Assembly: GCF_025165795.1 (NCBI RefSeq)
Contig: NZ_JAJAGO010000006.1
Location: forward strand, 124,001-188,000
Direction of reading: 5' to 3'
DNA: 64,000 nt
Origin: Streptomyces gossypii
GTDB lineage: Bacteria; Actinomycetota; Actinomycetes; Streptomycetales; Streptomycetaceae
How positions within the stretch are numbered: position 1 is the first letter of the stretch; every line of letters starts with the position of its first letter. The notes under the pieces are model-generated. The model made no database searches. It was not told the DNA's origin and saw only the letters and a list, made by a program, of their open reading frames with translations. This document shows, piece by piece, positions 45,779 to 54,666 of the stretch. The translations under genes and the position numbers were made by a program.

Positions 45779-46741
45779 ATGTCCGTCACCGAGGTCCGGG
45801 CCTTCAACCGGTTCTATACGAATCTGATCGGCGCGCTGGATTACAGCAAGCATCTGTACACGCCGTACACGCTGACCGAGGCGCGCATACTCTACGAACT
45901 GGCGCATGCCGCCCCGTTGGACACCGCCGATCTGCGGCTCACGCTCAGCCTGGACGCGGGCTATCTGAGCCGTCTCCTCCAGCGCTTCGAGCAGGACGGG
46001 CTGCTGGTGCGCGAGCAGTCCGCCGAGGACGCCCGGCGGCGGCGCGTCGCGCTCACCGAGCAGGGCCGGGAGGCAGCCGCGCTGCTTGAGGAGCGGAGCC
46101 TGGAGTCCACGGGCGAGCTGCTCGGCTCGCTGACGGCGGCCGACCGCGAGCGGCTGGCCGCAGCGATGCGCACGATCCGGTCGCTGCTCGGCGGGAAGCG
46201 GGAGTCGCCGCTCCCCTCAGCGCAGCCCCGGCCGCAGCTCCGGCCGGAGGTCACGCTGCGTGCCCCGGCTCCCGGCGATCTGGGCTGGATCGTTCAGCGG
46301 CACGGCGCGCTCTACGCCCAGGAGTACGGCTGGGATGTCGCCTTCGAGGCCCTCGTCGCCCGTATCGTCGCCGACTTCGCCGAGGGCCACGATCCGCGGT
46401 GGGAGCGGGCCTGGATAGCCGAGCTGGGCGGCGCCCCGGTCGGCTCGGTGATGTGCGTGCGGGACGACGGCGCGGGTGAGCCCGCGTCGGCCACCGCCCG
46501 GTTGCGGCTGCTGCTGGTGGAGCCGTCCGCCCGTGGCCGGGGCATCGGTGATCTCCTGGTGCGCGCCTGCGTCGGCTTCGCCCGCGATGCCGGCTACCGC
46601 GAGCTGGTGCTGTGGACGAACGACGTGCTGGGCTCCGCCCGCCGCATATACGAGCGGGCGGGATTCACCCTGACGGCCGAGAGTCCGCACCACAGTTACG
46701 GCGCGGAGCTTGTCGGGCAGGACTGGCGTCTGATCCTCTGA
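45779..46741 (+). CDS. MarR-type regulator fused to a GNAT acetyltransferase
   Basis: 320 aa fusion. Residues 1-140 are a winged-helix MarR domain (LTEARILYELAHAAPLDTADL, LDAGYLSRLLQRFEQDGLLV, SAEDARRRRVALTEQGREA). Residues 155-320 are a GNAT domain with the acetyl-CoA loop LLLVEPSARGRGIGDLLV and the late YERAGFTLTAESPHHSYG. Such fusions are widespread in Streptomyces; targets and acetyl acceptor are unknown. The dyad at 45733-45745 suggests autorepression. The next gene begins 4 bp later, so they are co-transcribed. Confidence 0.88.
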   Translation: MSVTEVRAFNRFYTNLIGALDYSKHLYTPYTLTEARILYELAHAAPLDTADLRLTLSLDAGYLSRLLQRFEQDGLLVREQSAEDARRRRVALTEQGREAAALLEERSLESTGELLGSLTAADRERLAAAMRTIRSLLGGKRESPLPSAQPRPQLRPEVTLRAPAPGDLGWIVQRHGALYAQEYGWDVAFEALVARIVADFAEGHDPRWERAWIAELGGAPVGSVMCVRDDGAGEPASATARLRLLLVEPSARGRGIGDLLVRACVGFARDAGYRELVLWTNDVLGSARRIYERAGFTLTAESPHHSYGAELVGQDWRLIL

Positions 46742-46745
46742 GCGC

Positions 46746-47543
46746 ATGCGACTGGCTTTCTCCACACTCGGCGTCCCCGGACTGCCCATTTCCGAAGTAG
46801 TCCGCCTCGCCGCAGACACCGGCTTTCACGGGGTCGAATTGCGCGCACACCCGGAGGAGCCCGTGCACCCGGGCCTCTCTCTCACGAAGCGGGTGGAGGT
46901 GGTGGAGCAGTTCAAGGCTGCCGGTATCGAGATCCTCGCCCTGGCGGGCTATGCCAAGGCGGCCGCCCCCGGTGACGACGACGACTTCCTCCGCGAGACC
47001 CGAGGTCTGCTGGAGCTGGCCCGCGATCTGGGCGCCCCCTGGGTCCGGGTCTTCCCCGGCGGAGGGGACAGCGGGGCGGCCGAGGCGGAGGCGACCGCCG
47101 TCCGCAGGCTGTCCACGGTGGCGCCGCTGGCCGCCGACCTGGGAGCGCGGGTCCTGCTGGAGACGCACGACTCGCACCGCACCGGTGCCGCCGCCGCCCC
47201 GATCCTGCGGGAGGTCGACAGCCCCTGGGTGGGGTCGCTGTGGGATGTGATGCACAGCTGGCTCGGCGGGGAGCAGCCGGAGGAGACGCTGCGGCAGCTG
47301 GCGCCGTATCTGGGTTATGTCCAGGTCAAGGACATCGCCTCGGCGGCGGACACCACTCCGCTGCCGCCCGGTGCGGGGGTGCTGCCGCTGGCCGAGGTGA
47401 CGGAGCTGCTGAGCCGCGCGGGCTGGGACGGCTGGCTGTGCTGGGAGTACGAGAAGCGCTGGTACCCGGACGTACCGGATTTGGCCGAGGCGCTGGGGTC
47501 CGTACGGGAGCATCTGCTGCGGTTGTTGTCGGCGGCCGCTTAG
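46746..47543 (+). CDS. Sugar phosphate isomerase/epimerase (TIM barrel)
   Basis: 265 aa AP-endonuclease-2-type barrel. It opens RLAFSTLGVPGLPISEVVRLA; likely metal ligands are E in GVELRAHPEE, E and H in LLETHDSHRTG, D and H in SLWDVMHSWLGG, and E in WLCWEYEKRW. It follows the MarR-GNAT gene by 4 bp. Its TAG stop codon is shared with the left end of the MITE-like element at 47543-47705, which recreated the stop on insertion. The substrate is unknown; it may belong with the DUF993 operon 3 kb away. Confidence 0.82.
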   Translation: MRLAFSTLGVPGLPISEVVRLAADTGFHGVELRAHPEEPVHPGLSLTKRVEVVEQFKAAGIEILALAGYAKAAAPGDDDDFLRETRGLLELARDLGAPWVRVFPGGGDSGAAEAEATAVRRLSTVAPLAADLGARVLLETHDSHRTGAAAAPILREVDSPWVGSLWDVMHSWLGGEQPEETLRQLAPYLGYVQVKDIASAADTTPLPPGAGVLPLAEVTELLSRAGWDGWLCWEYEKRWYPDVPDLAEALGSVREHLLRLLSAAA

Positions 47544-47705
47544 AGCCCCTGACAGAATGGGCGGTCGATCAGCTTGCGGCGTCTGGTGCGTGCGCTCGCA
47601 AGGCGGAGGATCGTCCTCGTACTGGGCGTACATGGACGACTCCGACAACGCGGCGAGCGCGCGTGCCAGACGTCGCAAGCCGACCGCCCATTCTGTTAGG
47701 GGCTC
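47543..47705. mobile_element. MITE-like foldback element with TTA target duplication
   Basis: Terminal inverted repeats begin GAGCCCCTGACAGAATGGG at 47543 and end with the complement at 47705; the outer 25 positions differ at one base, and similarity runs on for about 60 bp per arm with small gaps. The direct repeat TTA flanks both ends (47540-47542 and 47706-47708), fitting a 3-bp TNA duplication as made by the IS1031 group of IS5-family transposases. At 163 bp it has no transposase, so it is non-autonomous. Confidence 0.75.
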
Positions 47706-47727
47706 TTAGTCCCTGTCCGGGCCCCGG

Positions 47728-47761
47728 GCCCGCCCCGGCGCCGGATGGGCGCGGGGCGGGC
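47728..47761. terminator. Terminator hairpin between convergent genes
   Basis: GCCCGCCCCG (47728-47737) pairs with CGGGGCGGGC (47752-47761) around a 14-base loop. It lies between the MITE-like element and the end of the S37 peptidase gene. Confidence 0.65.
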
Positions 47762-47800
47762 TCGGGGCGCGATGCGGGCGTGCCCCAGGGGGCTGGCCCG

Positions 47801-49225
47801 CTACGGGCGGAGCTGCCGCTCGCGCGGGTCCGGCCGGTCCAGCTGCGGGTCGGGTGCCGTCAGGCGCCTGGCGCCGGGCCGCGCCTCGGGCGCGTCCACG
47901 TCAGCCCAGTCCAGCAGTGCGGCGGTTGCCGCCTTGCGGTCCTTCTCCTGGAGCTTGGCGATGTTCGCCCCGTGGTTCTGACCGGGTGCGACATAGACGT
48001 GCGCGTCGTCGCTGCCCCGGCCGACGCGGAACGGCTCGGCGCCCCACGGGTCGTTCTCCCCGTTGACGAAGAGCATCTCGGAGGACTGCGTGCGCACCCA
48101 GCGGTCGATGTCCTTCATCGCGTGCCTGTCGAAGCGCATGGGGATGTCACGGGGCACGAAGCTGCGCGGGACGTTGATGCCCGGATAGCGCAGTAGGTCG
48201 TCCAGCTGCGGCGTCCGCACGTCGGGCTGCCCGAGCTCGGTGCCGGCCTGGTAGTAGTACGGCACATACGGGGTCATGCCCTGGTCGGCGTACGAGGCGA
48301 AGCCGACGATCTCGTCCATGAAGGCGTACATCTCGTCCGTCGTCGCGGTCTCGGCCGACGGCACGTCCCCGCACCGCGCCTCCATCTGGTACTGCCAGAA
48401 GGCCCATACGAAGTCCAGCACGACGACCTCGTAGGCGCGGTCCGCGGACCCGACCAGCTCGAAGGTGTAGCCGTTGTCCTGGGCCTCCTTCTCGTAGCGC
48501 GCCACCATCTCGTCACGGCGGACCAGCGCCTCGCGCTGGAAGTCGGCGAGCCGCGTGCGGCAGGCGGGGGTGGAGACGTCGGCGAAGAAGTCGTCGTATG
48601 CCGAGTCCTCCTTGTCGCGCACGTTGTTCGGGGCGACGTAGGCGACGGTGCCGTCCATGTCCTGGGGGTAGAAGCGGCGGTAGTAGGTCGCGGTCATGCC
48701 GCCCTTGCTGCCGCCGGTGGAGACCCAGTTCTGGCGGTAGATCCGCTTCAGCGCCCGGTGGACACGGTGCTGGTCGCTGGCCGCCTGCCAGATGTCGAGC
48801 TTCGTCCAGTCGGCGGGCTCGGGGCGGGAGGGGGTGAAGTAGCGGTATTCCAGGGAGACCTGGTTGCCGTCGACCACCTGGGTCGGCTCACTGCGCCGGG
48901 GCTGCTCGCTCAGGTTGTAGCCGGAGGTGAAGAAGACCGTGGGCCGGTCCTCGCTCTTGTGCAGGATGGAGATCCGCTGCTGGAACGTGCCCGCCCGTGG
49001 GTTGCGGTGGTCCACGGGCTGTTCGTAGTCGAGCAGGAAGAAGCGGTAGCCGTCGACCGGCTTCTCCTCGATGAGACGCATCCCCGGAATCGCGAGGATG
49101 CGGTCCTTTATGTCCTTGTGGCCGCCGGTCTCCGCCGCGGTCGCGGCTCCGGCCGAGGCACCGCCGACGCCTACGGTGCCGATGAGCACCACGAGCGACA
49201 GCAGCCATCTGAGCGCCTTGCGCAT
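47801..49225 (-). CDS. Secreted S37-family serine peptidase (prolyl aminopeptidase type)
   Basis: 474 aa with a signal peptide at about 1-31 (basic start, LLSLVVLIGTVGVGG core, AGAATAAE cleavage region). The alpha/beta-hydrolase-like nucleophile is S173 in STGGSKGGMTATYY. The acid is expected in FVNGENDPWGAEPF and the histidine in APGQNHGANI. These motifs define Streptomyces S37 (PS-10) tripeptidyl or prolyl aminopeptidases, which trim peptides outside the cell. Two other conserved segments are FFTSGYNLSEQPRRSEPTQ and VAYVAPNNVRDKEDSAY. Confidence 0.88.
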   Translation of the reverse strand: MRKALRWLLSLVVLIGTVGVGGASAGAATAAETGGHKDIKDRILAIPGMRLIEEKPVDGYRFFLLDYEQPVDHRNPRAGTFQQRISILHKSEDRPTVFFTSGYNLSEQPRRSEPTQVVDGNQVSLEYRYFTPSRPEPADWTKLDIWQAASDQHRVHRALKRIYRQNWVSTGGSKGGMTATYYRRFYPQDMDGTVAYVAPNNVRDKEDSAYDDFFADVSTPACRTRLADFQREALVRRDEMVARYEKEAQDNGYTFELVGSADRAYEVVVLDFVWAFWQYQMEARCGDVPSAETATTDEMYAFMDEIVGFASYADQGMTPYVPYYYQAGTELGQPDVRTPQLDDLLRYPGINVPRSFVPRDIPMRFDRHAMKDIDRWVRTQSSEMLFVNGENDPWGAEPFRVGRGSDDAHVYVAPGQNHGANIAKLQEKDRKAATAALLDWADVDAPEARPGARRLTAPDPQLDRPDPRERQLRP

Positions 49226-49379
49226 TCACCCTCCCCTTGGAGCCTGTCGGGTGACCTCTGGATCGTCAAAGGTCTGGGTGAACCTATCGGCGGGCCGCGC
49301 GGCTCCGCCAGACCCACGACCGGTGTGCCACCGGACCTGCCCCGTACGGACGCGGGCGCCGGGTCGTAGGCTCGGGAGC

Positions 49380-49958
49380 ATGACCGACGCAGATGCCGCC
49401 GACGCCCCCGACGCCGTCGCCGCCGCCATAGCCGCTGCCGAGTGCCCCGGCGGCGGCGCTGAGCCGCTCGCCACCGGACCGCTCGGCATGACCCTGCTCT
49501 CCCTGCACCAGGAGCCGGAGAACACCCGGTTCGAGGACGCGGCCGTGGGCTACGCCATCGTCATGCTGCGGCACGGGAGCCGCGTGCTGATGGTGCACGA
49601 GCGGCAGCGCGGCTGCTGGGAGCTGCCCGGCGGCAGCATCGAGCCCGGTGAGACGCCGCGCGCGGCGGCCGTGCGGGAGCTGTGGGAGGAGACCGGCCAG
49701 CGTCTGCCGGAGGACGCCCTGCACTTCGCCGGGTTCGTCAAGACCGTGCTCGGGCAGCACCGGCGAGTCCTGTACGGCGCGCTGTTCACCGCTCGTACGG
49801 ACGCACCGCAGCCCTTCGTGCCGAACTCCGAGATCTCCGCGATGCACTGGCGGGACGGCGTCGAAGCGATGCCGGAGGTGCCGGGCCCCCTGGTCACACC
49901 GGGTGGCGGGCAGGTGCAGACGGTGGACGAGTATCTGGTCGCGCACTACAGCTCGTAG
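49380..49958 (+). CDS. Nudix hydrolase
   Basis: 192 aa. The Nudix box is complete: GGSIEPGETPRAAAVRELWE followed directly by ETGQ, giving G-x5-E-x7-REUxEExGU. An Ala/Asp-rich N-terminal extension of about 45 residues precedes the fold. The family hydrolyses nucleoside diphosphates linked to another group; substrate choice cannot be read from the box. The ATG at 49380 follows GGGAG. A 74-residue gene follows 15 bp later. Confidence 0.87.
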   Translation: MTDADAADAPDAVAAAIAAAECPGGGAEPLATGPLGMTLLSLHQEPENTRFEDAAVGYAIVMLRHGSRVLMVHERQRGCWELPGGSIEPGETPRAAAVRELWEETGQRLPEDALHFAGFVKTVLGQHRRVLYGALFTARTDAPQPFVPNSEISAMHWRDGVEAMPEVPGPLVTPGGGQVQTVDEYLVAHYSS

Positions 49959-49973
49959 CCATATCTTCAACCC

Positions 49974-50198
49974 ATGGCCAAACCTGAGGGATTCAGCTAC
50001 GAGGACCAGCCGGGCGCCGGTGTGCTGATCAGTCATCACGGACGGCCCGCGACGAGGCTGCGGGGCAGCAGCGCCGACCGGTTCCTGAACGAAGTCCGGT
50101 CGGGCGACGCCCAGCTGGTGATGGCCCGCTGGACGGGCAACTACAAGCGCGGCAACGAGCGGACGGCGCGCGACCACCCGCGCAACCGGGGCCGCTGA
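49974..50198 (+). CDS. Small conserved protein of unknown function
   Basis: 74 aa, basic, no signal peptide or membrane segment. It reads FSYEDQPGAGVLISHHGRPATRLRG then SADRFLNEVRSGDAQLVMARWTGNYKRGNERTAR. It looks like the small hypothetical proteins that follow Nudix genes in Streptomyces. No motif tells its role. Confidence 0.72.
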   Translation: MAKPEGFSYEDQPGAGVLISHHGRPATRLRGSSADRFLNEVRSGDAQLVMARWTGNYKRGNERTARDHPRNRGR

Positions 50199-50228
50199 GG
50201 GCCCGGTGGTGCGGGTGGTCGGGGCCGA

Positions 50229-50277
50229 GGACCGTGGCGTACCGCAGCCATGTGGTGGCCGCAATACGCCACGGTCC
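50229..50277. terminator. Bidirectional terminator hairpin
   Basis: GGACCGTGGCGTA (50229-50241) pairs perfectly with 50265-50277; inside, GCCA/TGGC (50247-50250, 50256-50259) makes a second tier. It stands between the converging small gene and the fused ABC exporter gene. Confidence 0.75.
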
Positions 50278-50321
50278 ACGCGGGGACTGTCAACCCACGC
50301 GCACCGAGCCGTGGACCGGCT

Positions 50322-53300
50322 CTACGAGACCGCCGTCGGCTGCGGCATGCCCGCGTACACCCGCCACAGCCGCGCGTAGTGCCCCTCCCGTGCCAGCAGT
50401 TCCGTGTGCGTCCCCGTCTCGGCGACCCGGCCGTGCGCCAGGACGACGACGCGGTCCGCGCGGGCCGCCGTGCTGAGCCGGTGCGCGACGACCAGCGTCG
50501 TACGGCGCCGCGCCAGCCGGTCGGTCGCCTGGTTGACCAGCGCTTCGGTTGCCAGGTCCAGCGCGGCCGTCGCCTCGTCGAGCAGCAGGACGTCCGGGTC
50601 GACGAGTTCCGCACGGGCCAGTGCGAGCAGCTGCCGCTGACCCGCCGAGAGGTTGCGGCCCCGCTCGGAGACCACGTGCAGATAGCCGTCCGGCAGCGCC
50701 GCCACCATGTCGTGGGCGCCGACCGCGCGTGCGGCCGCCTCCACCTCCGCGTCGGTCGCCTCCGGGCGCCCGTAGGCGATCGCCTCCCGTACCGTGCCGG
50801 GGAAGAGATAGGGCTCCTGCGGCACGACGCCGAGCCGGTGCCGGTACTCCGCCAGGTCCAGCTCGCGCAGGTCGGTGCCGTCCACCAGCACGCGGCCGTC
50901 GGTGGGGTCGTAGAAGCGGGCGACCAGCTTGACGAGTGTGGACTTTCCCGCGCCGGTCTCCCCGACGAAGGCGACGGTCTGCCCGGCCGGGACGGTCAGG
51001 TCGATGCCGGTGAGGGCCTCCTCCTCCCCGTCGGCCGTCGCGTAGCGGAAGGCCACGTCCTCGAAGGTGAGTTCGCCGCGCAGAGCCTTCACGGGCTGAG
51101 GCTCGGACGCCGCCGGGGTGGCCGTCTGCTCGCGCAGCAGTTCCTGGATGCGGCCCAGTGAGACGGACGCCTGCTGGTAGCCGTCGAAGACCTGCGAGAG
51201 CTGCTGCACCGGGGCGAAGAACAGCTCGATGTAGAGCAGGTAGGCGACGAGCGCACCCGCCGTCAGCGTGCCGTCGCCGACCCGCGCGGAACCGACGACC
51301 AGCACGGTGGCGGTCGCCACGGCTGCCAGCAGCTGGACGAAGGGGAAGTAGACGGAGATCAGCCACTGGCCGCGCACCCTCGCCTCCCGGTAGGCGCTGC
51401 TGCGCGCCGCGAAGCGCTCGGCGCCCGCGCCCTCGTGGCGGAACGCCTGCATCATGCGGAGCCCGGCGACGGTCTCCTGAAGGTCGGCGTTGACACCGCT
51501 GACCCGCTCGCGCGCCAGTTCGTACGCCTTCACGCTCTGCCGCCGGAAGTAGAACGTGCCGATCACCAGCAGCGGCAGGGTCGCGAAGACCAGCAGGGCA
51601 AGCTGCACGTCGATGACCAGCAGCGCGACCAGGATGCCGAAGAACGTCAGCAGCGAGACGACAGCCGTCACCAGACCGGTCTGCAGGAAGGTGGACAGCG
51701 CGTCCACGTCCGTGGTCATCCGGGTCATCACGGCGCCGCCCAGATGCCGTTCGTAGTAGTCGAGTCCGAGCCGCTGAAGCTGCGCGAAGATCTTCACCCG
51801 GAGGGCGTACAGGATGCGTTCGCCCGCCCGCCCGGTGAGCCGCATCGCGCCGGTCTGCGCGCCCCACTGGGCGACGACGACCAGCAGCGCGAGGGCCGCC
51901 GCCACCCAGACGGCGCCGAGCGCCGTCTCCCGTACTCCCTCGTCGATGCCGTGCCGGATGAGCATCGGCAGCAGCAGCCCGGCGACCGCGTCGAGTGCCA
52001 CGAAGGCAAAGGCGACCGCGAGGGGCGCGCCGAAGCCGCGCAGCAGGCGCCGCAGTCCGTACGACTCCTCCGCCCGCTCCGCCTGCTGCTCGTCGACGTC
52101 CGGTGTGTCGTCGGCCGGCGGCAGGGCCGCGACCCGGGCGAGCAGTTCGGGGCTGCCGGGCATGGCGCCGAGTTCCGCGCCGAAGCTGCCGGGGCGCCCG
52201 CTCTGCGCGGCGGTCGTCGCGATGGCGCTGCTGCCCCCGCCGCCTCCGGCACCCTCGACGGCGTCAGCCGAGCCGTTCTTGCGCGCCCACAGGGCGGGGG
52301 TGACGCCGTCGACACGGGCCATGCCGTCGACGCTCTCGAAGGAGCGGCCCTCTCCGTGTACGACGAGGCCCGCCGGGTCCCGCTCGGTCTCGGCGAGCTC
52401 GTCGGGGTCGGTGAGCAGCTTGCGGTAGAGGGAGCAGCGGAGGGTCAGCTCGTCGTGTGTACCCAGGTCCACCAGCCGGCCGCCGTCCAGTACGGCGATC
52501 CGGTCGGCCAGGGCCAGGGTGGACTGGCGGTGCGCGATGAGCAGGGTGGTACGGCCCGCCATCACCGAGCGCAGCGCCTCGTGGATCTCGTGTTCCACCT
52601 GGGCGTCGACGGCGGAGGTCGCATCGTCCAGGACAAGCAGACGGGGGTCGGTGAGGATGGCCCGGGCCAGCGCGATGCGCTGCCGCTGGCCTCCGGAGAG
52701 GGTGAGTCCCTGCTCCCCGACGGTGGTGTCGTAGCCGTCGGGGAGCTGGGTTATGAAGCCTTCGGCCTGGGCTGCGCGAGCCGCCGTCCGAATCTGCTCG
52801 GGGGTCGCACCGGGTGCGCCGTAGGCGATGTTGGCGCTGATGGTCTCGGAGAAGAGGAAGCTGTTCTCCGGGACCAGGCCGATGGCGGCGCGCAGAGATT
52901 CGAGGGTGAGGTCGCGGACGTCGTGGCCGCCGACGCGCAGGGCGCCGCCGGTGACGTCGTAGTAGCGGGGCAGCAGCAGCGAGACGGTGGACTTGCCACT
53001 GCCGCTGGTGCCGACGACGGCGACGGTCTCGCCGGGCTCGATGCGCAGCGTGAAGCCGTCCAGCACGCTCCGCTCGCCGTAGCCGAAGGAGACGGAGTCG
53101 AACTCCACCGACGCGTCCGCGTCCGCGGGCAGCTCGACGGCGTCCGGCCGCTCGGTCATCTCCGGCTCGGTGTCGATGAGGTCGAAGACCCGCTCCACAC
53201 CGGCACGGGCCTGCTGGCCGATGGTGAGCATCATGGCGAGCATCCGGACCGGCCCGACCAGCTGTGCGAGATAGGTCGAGAACGCCACGAACGTACCGAG

Positions 53301-54140
53301 CGTGATCTCCCCGCGGGTGGCCATCCAGCCGCCGAGCGCCAGCATGGCGACCTGCCCTATGGAGGGCACGGCCTGGAGTGCGGGGGTGTAGCGCGCGTTG
53401 AGGCGCACCGTGCGCAGCCGGGCGGCGTAAAGGGTGCGGCCGATCCCCCGAAGCTTGCCGGTCTCCTGCTGCTCCTGCCCGAACCCCTTGACCACGCGTA
53501 CGCCCGTGACCGCGCCGTCCACCACGGAGGCGACGGCTCCGGCCTGCTGCTGGGCGTACCAGGTGGCCGGGAAGAGCCGGACGCGGCTGCGCCCGGCGAT
53601 CCACCACAGCATCGGGGCGACGGCTACCGAGACCAGGGTGAGCAGCGGCGAGAGGACCAGCATCACGACGAGCGCGACGATGAACAGCAGGATGTTGCCG
53701 ATCATCATCGGCACCATGAAGAGCAGGCTCTGCACCAGCTGGAGATCGCTGGTGCCGCGCCCGACGACCTGCCCGGTGCTCAGCTCGTCCTGCCGGCGCC
53801 CGTCGAGGCGGACGATCGCGCCGTACATCTCGGTACGCAGGTCGTGCTGGACGTCGAGCGCGAGCCGCCCGCCGTAGTAGCGGCGTACGAAGGTGAATCC
53901 GTAGACGACGAGGGCCGAGGCGAGCAGCAGACCGATCCAGAGGACCATGCTGCTTTCCTGGCCGATCACCACATCATCGATGATCACCTTGGTGAGCAGC
54001 GGCACCAGGGCCATGATGCCCATGCCGCCGAGCGACGCCCCCAGCGCCAGAAGCACGTTCCTCCGGTACCGCCAGCAGTACGCGATCAGCCGCCGCGCCC
54101 ATCCCGGGCTCTCGTCCCCCGCCGATTCCCTGACCCCCAC
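50322..54140 (-). CDS. Fused double ABC exporter (TMD-NBD-TMD-NBD)
   Basis: 1272 aa. Two exporter halves lie in one chain, joined by an Ala/Gly/Ser-rich linker of over 100 residues around 590-710. NBD1: Walker A VGTSGSGKSTVSLLL, signature LSGGQRQRIALARAI, Walker B LLVLDDATSAVD, with Asp where the catalytic Glu is normal. NBD2: Walker A VGETGAGKSTLVKLV, signature LSAGQRQLLALARAE, Walker B VLLLDEATAALD. So one composite ATP site is degenerate (NBD1 Walker B and NBD2 signature) and the other is canonical, as in heterodimeric drug exporters. GTG at 54140 is chosen because GGGGAAGGA lies 8 bases upstream. Substrate unknown. Confidence 0.9.
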   Translation of the reverse strand: MGVRESAGDESPGWARRLIAYCWRYRRNVLLALGASLGGMGIMALVPLLTKVIIDDVVIGQESSMVLWIGLLLASALVVYGFTFVRRYYGGRLALDVQHDLRTEMYGAIVRLDGRRQDELSTGQVVGRGTSDLQLVQSLLFMVPMMIGNILLFIVALVVMLVLSPLLTLVSVAVAPMLWWIAGRSRVRLFPATWYAQQQAGAVASVVDGAVTGVRVVKGFGQEQQETGKLRGIGRTLYAARLRTVRLNARYTPALQAVPSIGQVAMLALGGWMATRGEITLGTFVAFSTYLAQLVGPVRMLAMMLTIGQQARAGVERVFDLIDTEPEMTERPDAVELPADADASVEFDSVSFGYGERSVLDGFTLRIEPGETVAVVGTSGSGKSTVSLLLPRYYDVTGGALRVGGHDVRDLTLESLRAAIGLVPENSFLFSETISANIAYGAPGATPEQIRTAARAAQAEGFITQLPDGYDTTVGEQGLTLSGGQRQRIALARAILTDPRLLVLDDATSAVDAQVEHEIHEALRSVMAGRTTLLIAHRQSTLALADRIAVLDGGRLVDLGTHDELTLRCSLYRKLLTDPDELAETERDPAGLVVHGEGRSFESVDGMARVDGVTPALWARKNGSADAVEGAGGGGGSSAIATTAAQSGRPGSFGAELGAMPGSPELLARVAALPPADDTPDVDEQQAERAEESYGLRRLLRGFGAPLAVAFAFVALDAVAGLLLPMLIRHGIDEGVRETALGAVWVAAALALLVVVAQWGAQTGAMRLTGRAGERILYALRVKIFAQLQRLGLDYYERHLGGAVMTRMTTDVDALSTFLQTGLVTAVVSLLTFFGILVALLVIDVQLALLVFATLPLLVIGTFYFRRQSVKAYELARERVSGVNADLQETVAGLRMMQAFRHEGAGAERFAARSSAYREARVRGQWLISVYFPFVQLLAAVATATVLVVGSARVGDGTLTAGALVAYLLYIELFFAPVQQLSQVFDGYQQASVSLGRIQELLREQTATPAASEPQPVKALRGELTFEDVAFRYATADGEEEALTGIDLTVPAGQTVAFVGETGAGKSTLVKLVARFYDPTDGRVLVDGTDLRELDLAEYRHRLGVVPQEPYLFPGTVREAIAYGRPEATDAEVEAAARAVGAHDMVAALPDGYLHVVSERGRNLSAGQRQLLALARAELVDPDVLLLDEATAALDLATEALVNQATDRLARRRTTLVVAHRLSTAARADRVVVLAHGRVAETGTHTELLAREGHYARLWRVYAGMPQPTAVS

Positions 54141-54441
54141 GCGTGGCGTCCTTCCCCTGGCCGTCGAATGTCGTCGACAGGCTGCAACGCCCGGGCGGGG
54201 GGTTTTCATCCCGCACGCGGGGAAGACATCCGGGCGCCCGACCCGACCGGGCTCCCGACGCCTCACCCCAAGGAATCGGGGGTGGGCACTCACCCGTGGG
54301 ATCCGCCCCGCCGACCGCTGGACCATCTTCCGGCTACGCTCTGCGACAGAGGGAGGTGGACAAGAGTTCGAAAGTCACCGCCTGATCACGTAGCGGCCGT
54401 GGCGCCACCACGCGGGCCTTGGAACTGTGACCGCGACGGGC
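54141..54441. other. Intergenic region without a recognised gene
   Basis: It holds the presumed promoter and ribosome site of the fused ABC exporter gene (minus strand) and the 3' flank of the DUF397 gene. A segment near 54365 (AGAGTTCGAAAG) faintly recalls a tRNA T-loop but lacks any cloverleaf. I see no coding potential that stands above antisense bias. Confidence 0.5.
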
Positions 54442-54666
54442 TCAAGCCGTCGGAGGCTGCCCGTGCCGCACGGCAGCCGTGAACGAAGCCCACGCTCCCG
54501 CCGGAAAGACCAGGACAGGGCCCGACAGATCTTTGCTGTCACGCACGGGGACCACACCAGCGGTGGCAGCGGCACCGGGCGCGAACTCCACGCACTGACC
54601 CTCGTTGCCGTTGCTGTAGCTGGACTTGACCCACTCAGCACATGTGAGATCGAGATCAGTGCTCAT
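54442..54666 (-). CDS. DUF397 domain protein
   Basis: 74 aa. The DUF397 pattern is complete: EWVKSSYSNGNEGQCVEFAPG, then VPVRDSKDLSGPVLVFPAGAW and SFTAAVRHG. These small proteins pair with DUF5753 HTH regulators, often in development or antibiotic control (the WhiJ/AbaA-like systems). Start at 54666 overlaps the regulator's stop by ATGA, so the two are coupled. Confidence 0.88.
   Translation of the reverse strand: MSTDLDLTCAEWVKSSYSNGNEGQCVEFAPGAAATAGVVPVRDSKDLSGPVLVFPAGAWASFTAAVRHGQPPTA

Noticed and set aside
46665..47678. Minus-strand frame through the MITE-like element
   Set aside because: Its start lies inside the foldback and most of it is antisense to the epimerase gene; no transposase motif is present.
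54355..54400. Possible tRNA fragment (AGAGTTCGAAAG)
   Set aside because: No acceptor or anticodon stem can be folded around it; coincidence.
51435..54482. 1015-codon open frame opposite the fused ABC exporter
   Set aside because: It is the antisense shadow of a clear ABC gene. Its translation is Gln/Arg/Gly-rich low complexity with no domain.
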